A program made the translations under genes and the position numbers. From the NCBI RefSeq assembly GCF_051401765.1, contig NW_027480504.1, positions 682,001 through 746,000 of the forward strand: a DNA stretch of 64,000 nt, given 5' to 3'. This DNA comes from Calliopsis andreniformis. Its lineage: Eukaryota > Arthropoda > Insecta > Hymenoptera > Andrenidae. The notes under the pieces were generated by a model that saw nothing but the letters and a program-made list of their open reading frames with translations, was not told the origin of the DNA and did no database searches. Positions 10,977-24,400 of this stretch are shown one piece after another (within the stretch, counting starts at the first letter, position 1; every line of letters starts with the position of its first letter).

Positions 10977-11024
10977 CCATCTTCAATCATCAATACTCAA
11001 TCTTCAATACTCAATTCTCAATCC

Positions 11025-11227
11025 TCAGTCCACAAACCTCGATCCTGAATCCTCAATCCTGAATCCTCAATCTTCAGCCCTGTGTCCTCAACAATCAGTT
11101 GTCAATCCTCAATCCTCAATAGAATATCCTCAATTCACAGTTTTCAATACTCAGTACTCAATCTGCAATCTTCAGATCTCTATCCACAAACACCAGTTCT
11201 TATCATTCAACACTGAATACTCAGTCC
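11025..11227 (+). repeat. M block, subtype E
   Basis: Anchor 11123. Full-length block recognised by TGTGTCC in the left arm, TCAGTAC and TCAGATC in the right arm, and TTATCAT near the end. It follows A'' in beta cassettes. Other anchors: 17530, 27278, 33711, 35053, 42192 and 46788. The 33711 and 35053 copies share AATGTCC, consistent with the local duplication there. Confidence 0.86.
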
Positions 11228-11754
11228 CTAATCCTCAATCCTCAATCCTCAATCCTCAATCCTCAATCCTCAATCCTCTATCTTAATCTTCAATCCTCAA
11301 TACTCAATCTTCAATCCTCAATCCTCAATCCTCAATCCTCAATCCTCAATCTTCAATCCTCAATACTCAATCTTCAATACTCAATCCTCAATCCTCATTC
11401 CTCAATCCTCAATCCTAAATCCTCAATCGTCAATCTTCAGTCCTCAATACTCAATCTTCAATCCTCAATCGTCAATCCTCAATCCTAAATCCACATTCTT
11501 CAATCCTCAACACCCAATCCTCAATCTTCAACCCTCAATCCTCAGTCCTCAATTCTCAATCCTCATTCCTCAATCCTCAGACCTCAAACATCAATACTCA
11601 AACCTCAGTCCTCGTCCTCAATCCACAACCCTCAATCCTCGATCCTCAACCTTCAATCATCAAAATTCAATCTTCAATCCTCAATCCTCAATCCTCAATA
11701 CTCAATCCACAATCCTCAATGTTCAATCCTCAATACCCAAACCTCAATCTTCAA

Positions 11755-12830
11755 TCCTCAATCCTCAATCCTCAATCCTCAATACTCAATCCTCAATCCT
11801 CAATCCTCATTCTCCAATCCTCAATCTTCAATGCTCAATCCTCAATCCTCAATCCTCAATCCTCAATCCTCAGTCATCAAACCTCAATCCGGAATCCTCA
11901 ATCCTGAATACTCAATCTTCAGCCGTCAGTCCTCAACAATCAATTGTCAATCCTCAATCCTCAATATTCAATCCTCAATCCTCAATCCGCAATCCTCAAT
12001 CCTCAATCCTCAATCCTCAATCCTCAATCTTCAATCCCCAATCCTCAATCCTCAGTCCTCAATCCACATTCTTCAATCCTCAATACCCAATCCTCAATCT
12101 ACAATACTCAATCCTCAATCCTCAATTCTCAATCCTCAATCCTCAGTCCTCAGTCCTCAAACCTCAATCCTCGACCCTCAGCCCTCATCCTCAATCCCCA
12201 ATCCTCAATCCTCAATCCTCAATCTTCAATCCTCAATACTCAATCTTCAATAGTCAATCCTCAATTCTCAATCCTCAATACTCATTCCTCAATCTTCAAT
12301 CCTCAATCCTCAATCCTCAATACTCAATCCTCAATCCTCAATCCTCATTCTTCAATCCTCAATCTTCAATGCTCAATCCTCAATCCTCAATCCTCAATCC
12401 TCAATCCTCAGTCATCAAACCTCAATCCGGAATCCTCAATCCTGAATACTCAATCTTCAGCCGTCAGTCCTCAACAATCAATTGTCAATCCTCAATCCTC
12501 AATATTCAATCCTCAATCCTCAATCCGCAATCCTCAATCCTCAATCCTCAATCCTCAATCCTCAATCCTCAATCCCCAATCCTCAATCCTCAGTCCTCAA
12601 TCCACATTCTTCAATCCTCAATACCCAAACCTCAATCTACAATACTCAATCCTCAATCCTCAATTCTCAATCCTCAATCCTCAGTCCTCAGTCCTCAAAC
12701 CTCAATCCTCGACCCTCAGCCCTCATCCTCAATCCCCAATCCTCAATCCTCAATCCTCAATCTTCAATCCTCAATACTCAATCTTCAATAATCAATCCTG
12801 AATTCTCAATCCTCAATACTCATTCCTCAA
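11755..12830 (+). repeat. 538-bp tandem duplication containing H
   Basis: Two adjacent copies at offset 538 bp, for example H at 11870 and 12408. Each has the H block, the 6-mer TCATCC after TCGACCC-TCAGCCC, and a TCATTCC tail. 538 equals 77 heptamers minus one, matching one 6-mer per unit. Small differences separate the copies, such as AGTCAATCC against AATCAATCC near the end. Confidence 0.86.
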
Positions 12831-15085
12831 TCGTCAATACTCAATCCCCAATCCTCAATCTTCAATCCTCAATCCTGAATCTTCAATCCTCAATCCTCAG
12901 TCTTCAATCCTCAATCCTCAGTCTTCAATCCTCAATACTCAATCTTCAATCCTCTATCCTCAATCCTCAATCCTCAATCATCAATCCTCAATCCTCAATC
13001 CTCAATCCTCAATCCTCAATCCTCAATCTTCAATCCTCAATACTCATTATTCAATCCTCAATCCTCAATCCTCAATCCTCAATCCTCAATCCTCAATCCT
13101 CAATGTTCAACCCGCAATACACAATCCTCAAGCTTCAATCCTCAATCCTCATTCCTCAATCCTCAAACCTAAATCCTCAATCCTCAATCCTCAGTCCTCG
13201 AACCTCAAACCTGTATCCTCAATCATGAATCCTCAATCCTCAGACCTCAGTCCTCAACAATCAGTTGTCAATTATCATCCTCAATAGAATATCATCAATT
13301 CACTGTTTTCAATACTCAATTCTCAATCTGCAATTATCAAATCTCTATCAACAAACATCAATTCTCATCATTCAACCCTCAACACTCAGTCCCCAATCCT
13401 CAATCTTCAATACTCAATCCTCAATCGTCAATCCTCGATCCTCAATCTTCAATCCTCAATACTCGATCCTCAATCCTCAATCCTCAATCCTCAATCTTCA
13501 ATCCTCAACGTTCAATCATCAACACTCAATCTTCAATGCTCATTCCTCAATCCTCAATCCTCAATTCACAATCCTCAATCGTCAATCTTCAATCCTCAAT
13601 ACTCAATCTTCAATCCTCAATTCTCAATCCTCGGTCCTCAATCCTCAATCGTCAATCTCCAATTCTGAATACTCAATCTTCAATCCTCAATCCTCAATCC
13701 TCAATCCTCAATCCTCAATCCTCAATCCTCATTCTTCAATCCTGAATACCCAATCCTCAATCTTCAATCCTCAATCCTCAATCCTCGATTCTCAATCCTC
13801 AATACTCAGTCCTCAGTCCTCAAACCTCAATCCTCAACCCCCAGCCCTCATCCTCAATCCTCAATCCTCAATCCTCAATCCTCAGTCCTCAATCCTCAAT
13901 CCGCAATCCTCAAACCTCAATACTCAACCGTCAGTCCCCGTCCTCAATCCTCAAACATGAATCCTCAATCCTCAATCTTCAATCATCAATACTCAATCTT
14001 CAATCCTCAATCCTCAATCTTCAATCCTCAATCCTCAATCCTCAATATTCAACACACAACCCTCAAACATCAATCCTCAATACTCAACCATCAATCCTCA
14101 ATTCTCAATACTCAATAGAATACCCTGAATTCTCATGATTCAATACTCAATCCTCAATATTCAATAATCAAATCGCAATCCTCAAACATCAACTCTCAAC
14201 ACTCAGACCTCAATACTCTGTCCTCTCTCTTCAATCCTCCGTCCTCATTCTTTAATCCTCAAGCGCCAATCGTCAATCCTCAATCCTGAATCCTCAATCC
14301 TCAACCCTCAACCCTCAATCCTCAGTCATCAAACCTCAATCCGGAATCCTCAATCCTGAATGCTCAATCTTCAGCCGTCAGTCCTCAACAATCAATTGTC
14401 AATACTCAATCTTCAATCCTCAATCCTCAATCCTCGGTCCTCAATCCTCAATCGTCAATCTCCAATCCTGAATACTCAATCTTCAATCCTCAATCCTCAA
14501 TCCTCAATCCTCAATCCTCAATCCTCATTCTTCAAGCCTCAATACCCAATCCTCAATCTTCAATCCTCAATCCTCAATCCTCAATTTTCAATCCTCAATA
14601 CTCAGTCCTCAGTCCTCAAACCTCTATCCTCAACCCGCAGCCCTCATCCTCAATCCTCAATCTTCAAACCTCAAACCTCAATCTTCAATCCTCAATACTC
14701 AATCTTCAATCCTCAATCCTCAATCCTCAATCCTCAATCCTCAATCCTCAATATTCAACGCACAACCCTCAGCCATCAATGCTCAACACTCAACCATCAA
14801 TCCTCAATTCTCAATGCTCAATAGAATATCCTGAATTCTCATGGTACAATACTCAATCCACAATATTCAATAATCAAATCTGAAACCTCAACCATCAATT
14901 CTCAGAACTCAATCCTCAACACTCAGTCCTCTCTCATCAATCCTCCATCCTCAATCCTCAACCCTCAATCCTCAGTCCTCAAACCTCCACCACGAATCCT
15001 CAATTCTGAATCCTCAATCTTCAGCCATAAGACCTCAACAATCAATTGTCAATCCTCATTCCTCAATAGAATATCCTCAATTCAC

Positions 15086-16309
15086 AGGTTTCAGTACTCA
15101 ATACTCTACCTGCAATCTTCAAATCCCTATCCACAAACATCAATTCTCATCACTCAGCCCTCAACACTCAGTCCCCAATCCTCAATCTTCAATCCTCAAT
15201 CCTCAATCCTCAATCCTCAATCCTCAGTCCTCAAACCTCAATCATCAATCCTCAATCCTCAATCTTCAATCCTCAATCCTCATTCCTCAATCCTCAATGT
15301 TCAATCCGCAATACACAATCCTCAATCTTCAATCCTCAATCCTCATTCCTCAATCCTCAAACCTGAATCCTCAATCCTCAATCCTCAGTCCTCGAACCTC
15401 AAACCTGTATCCTCAATCCTGAAACCCCAATCGTCAGACCTCAGTCCTCAACAATCAGTTGTCAATTATCAATCCTCAATTGAATATCATCAATTCACTG
15501 TTTTCAATACTCAATACTCAATCTGCAATTTTCAAATCTCTATCCACAAACATCAATTCTCATCATTCAACCCTCAACACTCAGTCCCCAATCCTCAATC
15601 TTCAATACTCAATCCTCAATCCTCAATCCTCGAACCTCAACCTTCAATACTCAATACTCGATCCTCAATCCTCAATCCTCAATCCTCAATCTTCAATCCT
15701 CAATACTCAATCTTCAAACCTCAATCCTCAATCCTCAATTCTCAATCCTCAATCCTCAGTCCTCAGACCTCAAACCTCTACCCTCAACCCTCAGCCCTCA
15801 TCCTCAATCCTCAATCCTCAATCCTCAATCCTCAATCCTCAATCTTCAATCCTCAATACTCAATCTTCAATAATCAATCCTCAATTCTCAATCCTCAATA
15901 CTCAATCCTCAATCGTCAATCCTCAATCACCAATCCTCAATCTTCAATCCTCAATCCTCAATCATCAATCCTCAATCCTCAATTTTCAATCCTCAATACT
16001 CAATCTGCAATCCTCAATACTCAGTCCGCAATCCTGAATGCTCAATCCTCAATCCTCAATCTTCAATCCTCAATACTCAGTCTTCAATCCTCGATCCTCA
16101 ATACTCAATCCTCAATACTCATTCTTCAATCCTCAATACCCAATCCTCAATCTTCTATCCTCAATCCTCAATCCTCAATTCTCAATCCTCGATCCTCAAT
16201 CCTCGGACCTCAAACAGCAATACTCAACCCTCAGTCCTCGTCCTCAATCCTCAACCATCAATACTGAATCCTCAATCTTCAATCATCAATATTCAATCTT
16301 CAATCCTCA
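15086..16309 (+). repeat. 1.2-kb piece between the two 5.2-kb copies
   Basis: Contains an F block with TCAATTG at the junction (15483) and P blocks. It matches about 22659-23880, 56762-57980 and 62784-64000. Its left boundary lies inside the M block at 15070, and its right boundary is near 16310, where P sequence is joined to the TCGGTCC unit. Confidence 0.82.
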
Positions 16310-18154
16310 ATCCTCGGTCCTCAATCCTCAATCGTCAATCTCCAATCCTGAATACTCAATCTTCAATCCTCAATCCTCAATCCTCAATCCTCAATCCTCA
16401 ATCCTCATTCTTCAATCCTCAATACCCAATCCTCAATCTTCAATCCTCAATCCTCAATCCTCAATTTTCAATCCTCAATACTCAGTCCTCAGTCCTCAAA
16501 CCTCAATCCTCAACCCCCAGCCCTCATCCTCAATCCTCAGCCTTCAATCCTCAATCCTCAATCTTCAATCCTCAATACTCAATCTTCAATCCTCAATCCT
16601 CAGTCCACAATCTTCAATCCTCAATGCTCAATCCTCAATCCTCATTCTTCAATCCTCAATACCCAATCCTCAATCTTCAATCCTCAATCCTCAATCCTCA
16701 ATCCTTAATCCTCAATCCTCAATATTCAATCCTCAATCCTCAGTCCACAAACCTCAGTTCTGAATCCTCAATCCTGAGTCCTCAATCTTCAGCCCTCAGT
16801 CCTCATCAATCAGTAGTCAATCCTCAATCCTCAGTAGAATATCCTCAATTCACAGCTTTCAACACTCAATACTCGATCTGCAATCTTCAAACCACTATCC
16901 ACAAACATCAATTCTCATCACTCAACCCTCAACACTCAGTCCTCAATGTTCAATCCTCAATCCTCAATTCTCAATCTTCAATGCTCAATACTGAACCTTC
17001 AATCCTCAATCCTCAATCCTCAATCCTCAATTCTCAATACGCAATCCTCAATCCCCAATCCTCAATCCTCAATCTTCAATCCTCAATACTCAATCTTCAA
17101 ACCTCAGTCCTCAATCCTCAATCCTCAATCATCAATCCTCAATCATCAATCCTCAATTTTCAATACTCAATCCTCAACGCTCAATCCTCAATCCTCAATA
17201 CTCAACCATCAATCCTCAATTCTCAATACTCAATAGAATATCCTGAATTCTCAGGATTCTATACTCAAACCTCAATCCTCAACCCTCAGCCCTCATTCTC
17301 AATCCTCAATCCACAATCCTCAAACCTCAATCCTCAACCGTCAGTCCTCGTCCTCAATCCTCAACCCTCGATCCTCAATCCTCCCATCTTCAATCATCAA
17401 TACTCAATCTTCAATACTCAATTCTCAATCCTCAGTCCACAAACCTCGATCCTGAATCCTCAATCCTGAATCCTCAATCTTCAGCCCTGTGTCCTCAACA
17501 ATCAGTTGTCAATCCTCAATCCTCAATAGAATATCCTCAATTCACAGTTTTCAATACTCAGTACTCAATCTGCAATCTTCAGATCTCTATCCACAAACAC
17601 CAGTTCTTATCATTCAACACTGAATACTCAGTCCCTAATCCTCAATCCTCAATCCTCAATCCTCAATCCTCAATCCTCAATCCTCAATCTTAATCTTCAA
17701 TCCTCAATACTCAATCTTCAATCCTCAATCCTCAATCCTCAATCCTCAATCCTCAATCTTCAATCCTCAATACTCAATCTTCAATACTCAATCCTCAATC
17801 CTCATTCCTCAATCCTCAATCCTAAATCCTCAATCGTCAATCTTCAGTCCTCAATACTCAATCTTCAATCCTCAATCGTCAATCCTCAATCCTAAATCCA
17901 CATTCTTCAATCCTCAACACCCAATCCTCAATCTTCAACCCTCAATCCTCAGTCCTCAATTCTCAATCCTCAATCCTCAATCCTCAGACCTCAAACATCA
18001 ATACTCAAACCTCAGTCCTCGTCCTCAATCCACAACCCTCAATCCTCGATCCTCAACCTTCAATCATCAAAATTCAATCTTCAATCCTCAATCCTCAATC
18101 CTCAATACTCAATCCACAATCCTCAATGTTCAATCCTCAATACCCAAACCTCAA

Positions 18155-19231
18155 TCTTCAATCCTCAATCCTCAATCCTCAATACTCAATCCTCAATCCT
18201 CAATCCTCATTCTTCAATCCTCAATCTTCAATGCTCAATCCTCAATCCTCAATCCTCAATCCTCAATCCTCAGTCATCAAACCTCAATCCGGAATCCTCA
18301 ATCCTGAATACTCAATCTTCAGCCGTCAGTCCTCAACAATCAATTGTCAATCCTCAATCCTCAATATTCAATCCTCAATCCTCAATCCGCAATCCTCAAT
18401 CCTCAATCCTCAATCCTCAATCCTCAATCTTCAATCCCCAATCCTCAATCCTCAGTCCTCAATCCACATTCTTCAATCCTCAATAACCAATCCTCAATCT
18501 ACAATACTCAATCCTCAATCCTCAATTCTCAATCCTCAATCCTCAGTCCTCAGTCCTCAAACCTCAATCCTCGACCCTCAGCCCTCATCCTCAATCCCCA
18601 ATCCTCAATCCTCAATCCTCAATCTTCAATCCTCAATACTCAATCTTCAATAGTCAATCCTCAATTCTCAATCCTCAATACTCATTCCTCAATCTTCAAT
18701 CCTCAATCCTCAATCCTCAATACTCAATCCTCAATCCTCAATCCTCAGTCTTCAATCCTCAATCTTCAATGCTCAATCCTCAATCCTCAATCCTCAATCC
18801 TCAATCCTCAGTCATCAAACCTCAATCCGGAATCCTCAATCCTGAATACTCAATCTTCAGCCGTCAGTCCTCAACAATCAATTGTCAATCCTCAATCCTC
18901 AATATTCAATCCTCAATCCTCAATCCGCAATCCTCAATCCTCAATCCTCAATCCTCAATCCTCAATCCTCAATCCCCAATCCTCAATCCTCAGTCCTCAA
19001 TCCACATTCTTCAATCCTCAATACCCAAACCTCAATCTACAATACTCAATCCTCAATCCTCAATTCTCAATCCTCAATCCTCAGTCCTCAGTCCTCAAAC
19101 CTCAATCCTCGACCCTCAGCCCTCATCCTCAATCCCCAATCCTCAATCCTCAATCCTCAATCTGCAATCCTCAATACTCAATCTTCAATAATCAATCCTG
19201 AATTCTCAATCCTCAATACTCATTCCTCAAT
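18155..19231 (+). repeat. 538-bp tandem duplication, second occurrence
   Basis: Same two-copy arrangement as at 11.8 kb, with H at 18270 and 18808. Because both the inner and outer copies match their counterparts, the 538-bp duplication is older than the 5.2-kb one. Confidence 0.85.
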
Positions 19232-19590
19232 CGTCAATACTCAATCCCCAATCCTCAATCTTCAATCCTCAATCCTGAATCTTCAATCCTCAATCCTCAG
19301 TCTTCAATCCTCAATCCTCAATCTTCAATCCTCAATACTCAATCTTCAATCCTCTATCCTCAATCCTCAATCCTCAATCATCAATCCTCAATCCTCAATC
19401 CTCAATCCTCAATCCTCAATCCTCAATCTTCAATCCTCAATACTCATTATTCAATCCTCAATCCTCAATCCTCAATCCTCAATCCTCAATCCTCAATCCT
19501 CAATGTTCAACCCGCAATACACAATCCTCAAGCTTCAATCCTCAATCCTCATTCCTCAATCCTCAAACCTAAATCCTCAATCCTCAATCC

Positions 19591-19793
19591 TCAGTCCTCG
19601 AACCTCAAACCTGTATCCTCAATCATGAATCCTCAATCCTCAGACCTCAGTCCTCAACAATCAGTTGTCAATTATCAATCCTCAATAGAATATCATCAAT
19701 TCACTGTTTTCAATACTCAATTCTCAATCTGCAATTATCAAATCTCTATCAACAAACATCAATTCTCATCATTCAACCCTCAACACTCAGTCC
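19591..19793 (+). repeat. M block, subtype F
   Basis: Anchor 19689. Full-length block with AATATCA, ACTGTTT, TCAATTA before the junction and TCATCAT near the end; the left arm has TCGAACC and TGTATCC. Other anchors: 13288, 15483 (TCAATTG replaces TCAATAG), 23057, 29340, 44066, 57160 and 63182. The 13288 copy lacks one base in the unit before the junction, a private deletion that shifts the offset to its duplicate at 19689 from 6400 to 6401. Confidence 0.86.
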
Positions 19794-21487
19794 CCAATCC
19801 TCAATCTTCAATACTCAATCCTCAATCGTCAATCCTCGATCCTCAATCTTCAATCCTCAATACTCGATCCTCAATCCTCAATCCTCAATCCTCAATCTTC
19901 AATCCTCAACGTTCAATCATCAACACTCAATCTTCAATGCTCATTCCTCAATCCTCAATCCTCAATTCACAATCCTCAATCGTCAATCTTCAATCCTCAA
20001 TACTCAATCTTCAATCCTCAATTCTCAATCCTCGGTCCTCAATCCTCAATCGTCAATCTCCAATTCTGAATACTCAATCTTCAATCCTCAATCCTCAATC
20101 CTCAATCCTCAATCCTCAATCCTCAATCCTCATTCTTCAATCCTGAATACCCAATCCTCAATCTTCAATCCTCAATCCTCAATCCTCGATTCTCAATCCT
20201 CAATACTCAGTCCTCAGTCCTCAAACCTCAATCCTCAACCCCCAGCCCTCATCCTCAATCCTCAATCCTCAATCCTCAATCCTCAGTCCTCAATCCTCAA
20301 TCCGCAATCCTCAAACCTCAATACTCAACCGTCAGTCCACGTCCTCAATCCTCAAACATGAATCCTCAATCCTCAATCTTCAATCATCAATACTCAATCT
20401 TCAATCCTCAATCCTCAATCTTCAATCCTCAATCCTCAATCCTCAATATTCAACACACAACCCTCAAACATCAATCCTCAATACTCAACCATCAATCCTC
20501 AATTCTCAATACTCAATAGAATACCCTGAATTCTCATGATTCAATACTCAATCCTCAATATTCAATAATCAAATCGCAATCCTCAAACATCAACTCTCAA
20601 CACTCAGACCTCAATACTCTGTCCTCTCTCTTCAATCCTCCATCCTCATTCTTCAATCCTCAAGCGCCAATCGTCAATCCTCAATCCTGAATCCTCAATC
20701 CTCAACCCTCAACCCTCAATCCTCAGTCATCAAACCTCAATCCGGAATCCTCAATCCTGAATGCTCAATCTTCAGCCGTCAGTCCTCAACAATCAATTGT
20801 CAATACTCAATCTTCAATCCTCAATCCTCAATCCTCGGTCCTCAATCCTCAATCGTCAATCTCCAATCCTGAATACTCAATCTTCAATCCTCAATCCTCA
20901 ATCCTCAATCCTCAATCCTCAATCCTCATTCTTCAAGCCTCAATACCCAATCCTCAATCTTCAATCCTCAATCCTCAATCCTCAATTTTCAATCCTCAAT
21001 ACTCAGTCCTCAGTCCTCAAACCTCTATCCTCAACCCGCAGCCCTCATCCTCAATCCTCAATCTTCAAACCTCAAACCTCAATCTTCAATCCTCAATACT
21101 CAATCTTCAATCCTCAATCCTCAATCCTCAATCCTCAATCCTCAATCCTCAATATTCAACGCACAACCCTCAGCCATCAATGCTCAACACTCAACCATCA
21201 ATCCTCAATTCTCAATGCTCAATAGAATATCCTGAATTCTCATGGTACAATACTCAATCCACAATATTCAATAATCAAATCTGAAACCTCAACCATCAAT
21301 TCTCAGAACTCAATCCTCAACACTCAGTCCTCTCTCATCAATCCTCCATCCTCAATCCTCAACCCTCAATCCTCAGTCCTCAAACCTCCACCACGAATCC
21401 TCAATTCTGAATCCTCAATCTTCAGCCATAAGACCTCAACAATCAATTGTCAATCCTCATTCCTCAATAGAATATCCTCAATTCACA

Positions 21488-24400
21488 GTTTTCAATACTC
21501 AACCCCATTCTTCAATCTTCAAATCTCAATCCACAAACATCAATTCTCATCACGCAACCCTCAACACTCAGTCCTCAATCTGCAATCCTCAATCCTCAAT
21601 CCTCAGTCCTCAATTCTCAATCCTCAATCCTCAATCCTCAGACCTCAAACATCAATACTCAACCGTCAGTCCTCGTCCTCAATCCACAACACTCAATCGT
21701 CGATCCTCAATTTTCAATCATCAATATTCAATCTTCTATCCTCAATCCTCAATCCTCAATCCTCAATACTCAATCCTCATTGTTCAATGTTCAATCCTCA
21801 ATACCCAATACCCAATCTTCAATCCTCAATCCTCAATCCTCAATCCTCAATCCTCAATCCTCAATCCTCAGTCCTCAAACCTCAATCCTGAATCCTCAAT
21901 CCTCAGCCCTCAGTCCTCAACAATCAGTTGTCAATCCTTAATCCTCAATAGAGTATCCTCAATTCACAGGTTTCAGTACTCAATACTCAACCTGCAATCT
22001 TCAAATCCCTATCCACAAACATCAATTCTCATCACTCAGCCCTCAACACTCAGTCCCCAATCCTCAATCTTCAATCCTCAATCCTCAATCCTCAATCCTC
22101 AATCCTCAGCCCTCAAACCTCAATCCTGAACCTTCAGTCCTCAATTCTCAGTCCTCAATCCTCAATCCTCAATCCTCAATCTTCAATCCTCAATACTCAA
22201 TCCTCAATCTTCAATCCTCAATCCTCAATCCTCAATCCTCAATCCACATTCTTCAATCCTCAACACCCAATACTCCATCTTCAATCCTCAATCCTCAGTC
22301 CTCAATTCTCAATCCTCAATCCTCAATCCTCAGACCTCAAACATCAATACTCAACCGTCAGTCCTCGTCCTCAATCCACAACCCTCAATCGTCGATCCTC
22401 AATTTTCAATCATCAATATTCAATCTTCTATCCTCAATCCTCAATCCTCAATCCTCAATACTCAATCCTCATTGTTCAATGTTCAATCCTCAATACCCAA
22501 TACTCAATCTTCAATCCTCAATCCTCAATCCTCAATCCTCAATCCCCAATCCTCAATCCTCAGTCCTCAAACCTCAATCCTGAAACCTCAATCCTCAGGC
22601 CTCAGACCTCAACAATCAGTTGTCAATCCTTGATCCTCAATAGAGTATCCTCAATTCACAGGTTTCAGTACTCAATACTCTACCTGCAATCTTCAAATCC
22701 CTATCCACAAACATCAATTCTCATCACTCAGCCCTCAACACTCAGTCCCCAATCCTCAATCTTCAATCCTCAATCCTCAATCCTCAATCCTCAATCCTCA
22801 GTCCTCAAACCTCAATCATCAATCCTCAATCCTCAATCTTCAATCCTCAATCCTCATTCCTCAATCCTCAATGTTCAATCCGCAATACACAATCCTCAAT
22901 CTTCAATCCTCAATCCTCATTCCTCAATCCTCAAACCTGAATCCTCAATCCTCAATCCTCAGTCCTCGAACCTCAAACCTGTATCCTCAATCCTGAAACC
23001 CCAATCGTCAGACCTCAGTCCTCAACAATCAGTTGTCAATTATCAATCCTCAATAGAATATCATCAGTTCACTGTTTTCAATACTCAATACTCAATCTGC
23101 AATTTTCAAATCTCTATCCACAAACATCAATTCTCATCATTCAACCCTCAACACTCAGTCCCCAATCCTCAATCTTCAATACTCAATCCTCAATCCTCAA
23201 TCCTCGAACCTCAATCTTCAATACTCAATACTCGATCCTCAATCCTCAATCCTCAATCCTCAATCTTCAATCCTCAATACTCAATCTTCAAACCTCAATC
23301 CTCAATCCTCAATTCTCAATCCTCAATCCTCAGTCCTCAGACCTCAAACCTCTACCCTCAACCCTCAGCCCTCATCCTCAATCCTCAATCCTCAATCCTC
23401 AATCCTCAATCCTCAATCTTCAATCCTCAATACTCAATCTTCAATAATCAATCCTCAATTCTCAATCCTCAATACTCAATCCTCAATCGTCAATCCTCAA
23501 TCACCAATCCTCAATCTTCAATCCTCAATCCTCAATCATCAATCCTCAATCCTCAATTTTCAATCCTCAATACTCAATCTGCAATCCTCAATACTCAGTC
23601 CGCAATCCTGAATGCTCAATCCTCAATCCTCAATCTTCAATCCTCAATACTCAGTCTTCAATCCTCGATCCTCAATACTCAATCCTCAATACTCATTCTT
23701 CAATCCTCAATACCCAATCCTCAATCTTCTATCCTCAATCCTCAATCCTCAATTCTCAATCCTCGATCCTCAATCCTCGGACCTCAAACAGCAATACTCA
23801 ACCCTCAGTCCTCGTCCTCAATCCTCAACCATCAATACTGAATCCTCAATCTTCAATCATCAATATTCAATCTTCAGTCCTCAATCCTCAATCCTCAATC
23901 CTCAAACCTCAATCCTCAACCGTCAGTCCTCGTCCTCAAACCTCAACCCTCAATCCTCAATCCTCAATGTTCAATCATCAATACTCAATCTTCAATCCTC
24001 AATCCTCAATCCTCAATCCTTAATCCTCAATCCTCAATATTCAATCCTCAATCCTTAGTCCACAAACCTCAATTCTGAATCCTCAATCCTGAGTCCTCAA
24101 TCTTCAGCCCTCAGTCCTCAACAATCAGTAGTCAATCCTCAATCCTCAGTAGAATATCCTCAATTCACAGCTTTCAATACTCAATACTCGATCTGCAATC
24201 TTCAAACCACTATCGACAAACATCAATTCTCATCACTCAACCCTCAACACTCAGTCCTCAATGTTCAATCCTCAATACTCAATTCTCAATCTTCAATCCT
24301 CAATACTGAAACTTGAATCCTCAATCCTCAATCCTCAATCCTCAATCCTCAATACTCAATCCTCAATCCTCAATCCTCAATTCTCAAACCTCAATCCTCA

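Larger units (their letters stand above)
9903..15085 (+). repeat. 5.2-kb segment, copy 1
   Basis: Blocks in order: D (10431), A'' (10830), E (11123), H (11870 and 12408), F (13288), A' (14119), H (14322), A (14825) and the left half of a B/C hybrid (15070). Each recurs 6,400 to 6,407 bp downstream. Matching starts near the TCGGTCC unit at about 9908. It ends inside the M block at about 15085, where this copy continues with ACAGGTT (C type) and the other with ACAGTTT (B type). Confidence 0.86.
16310..21487 (+). repeat. 5.2-kb segment, copy 2
   Basis: D (16838), A'' (17237), E (17530), H (18270 and 18808), F (19689), A' (20520), H (20723), A (21226) and B2 (21471). It keeps the complete B2 block that copy 1 lost at its right end. 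From 20480 it also forms an alpha cassette matching 54702 onward at offset 34,222. Confidence 0.86.
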
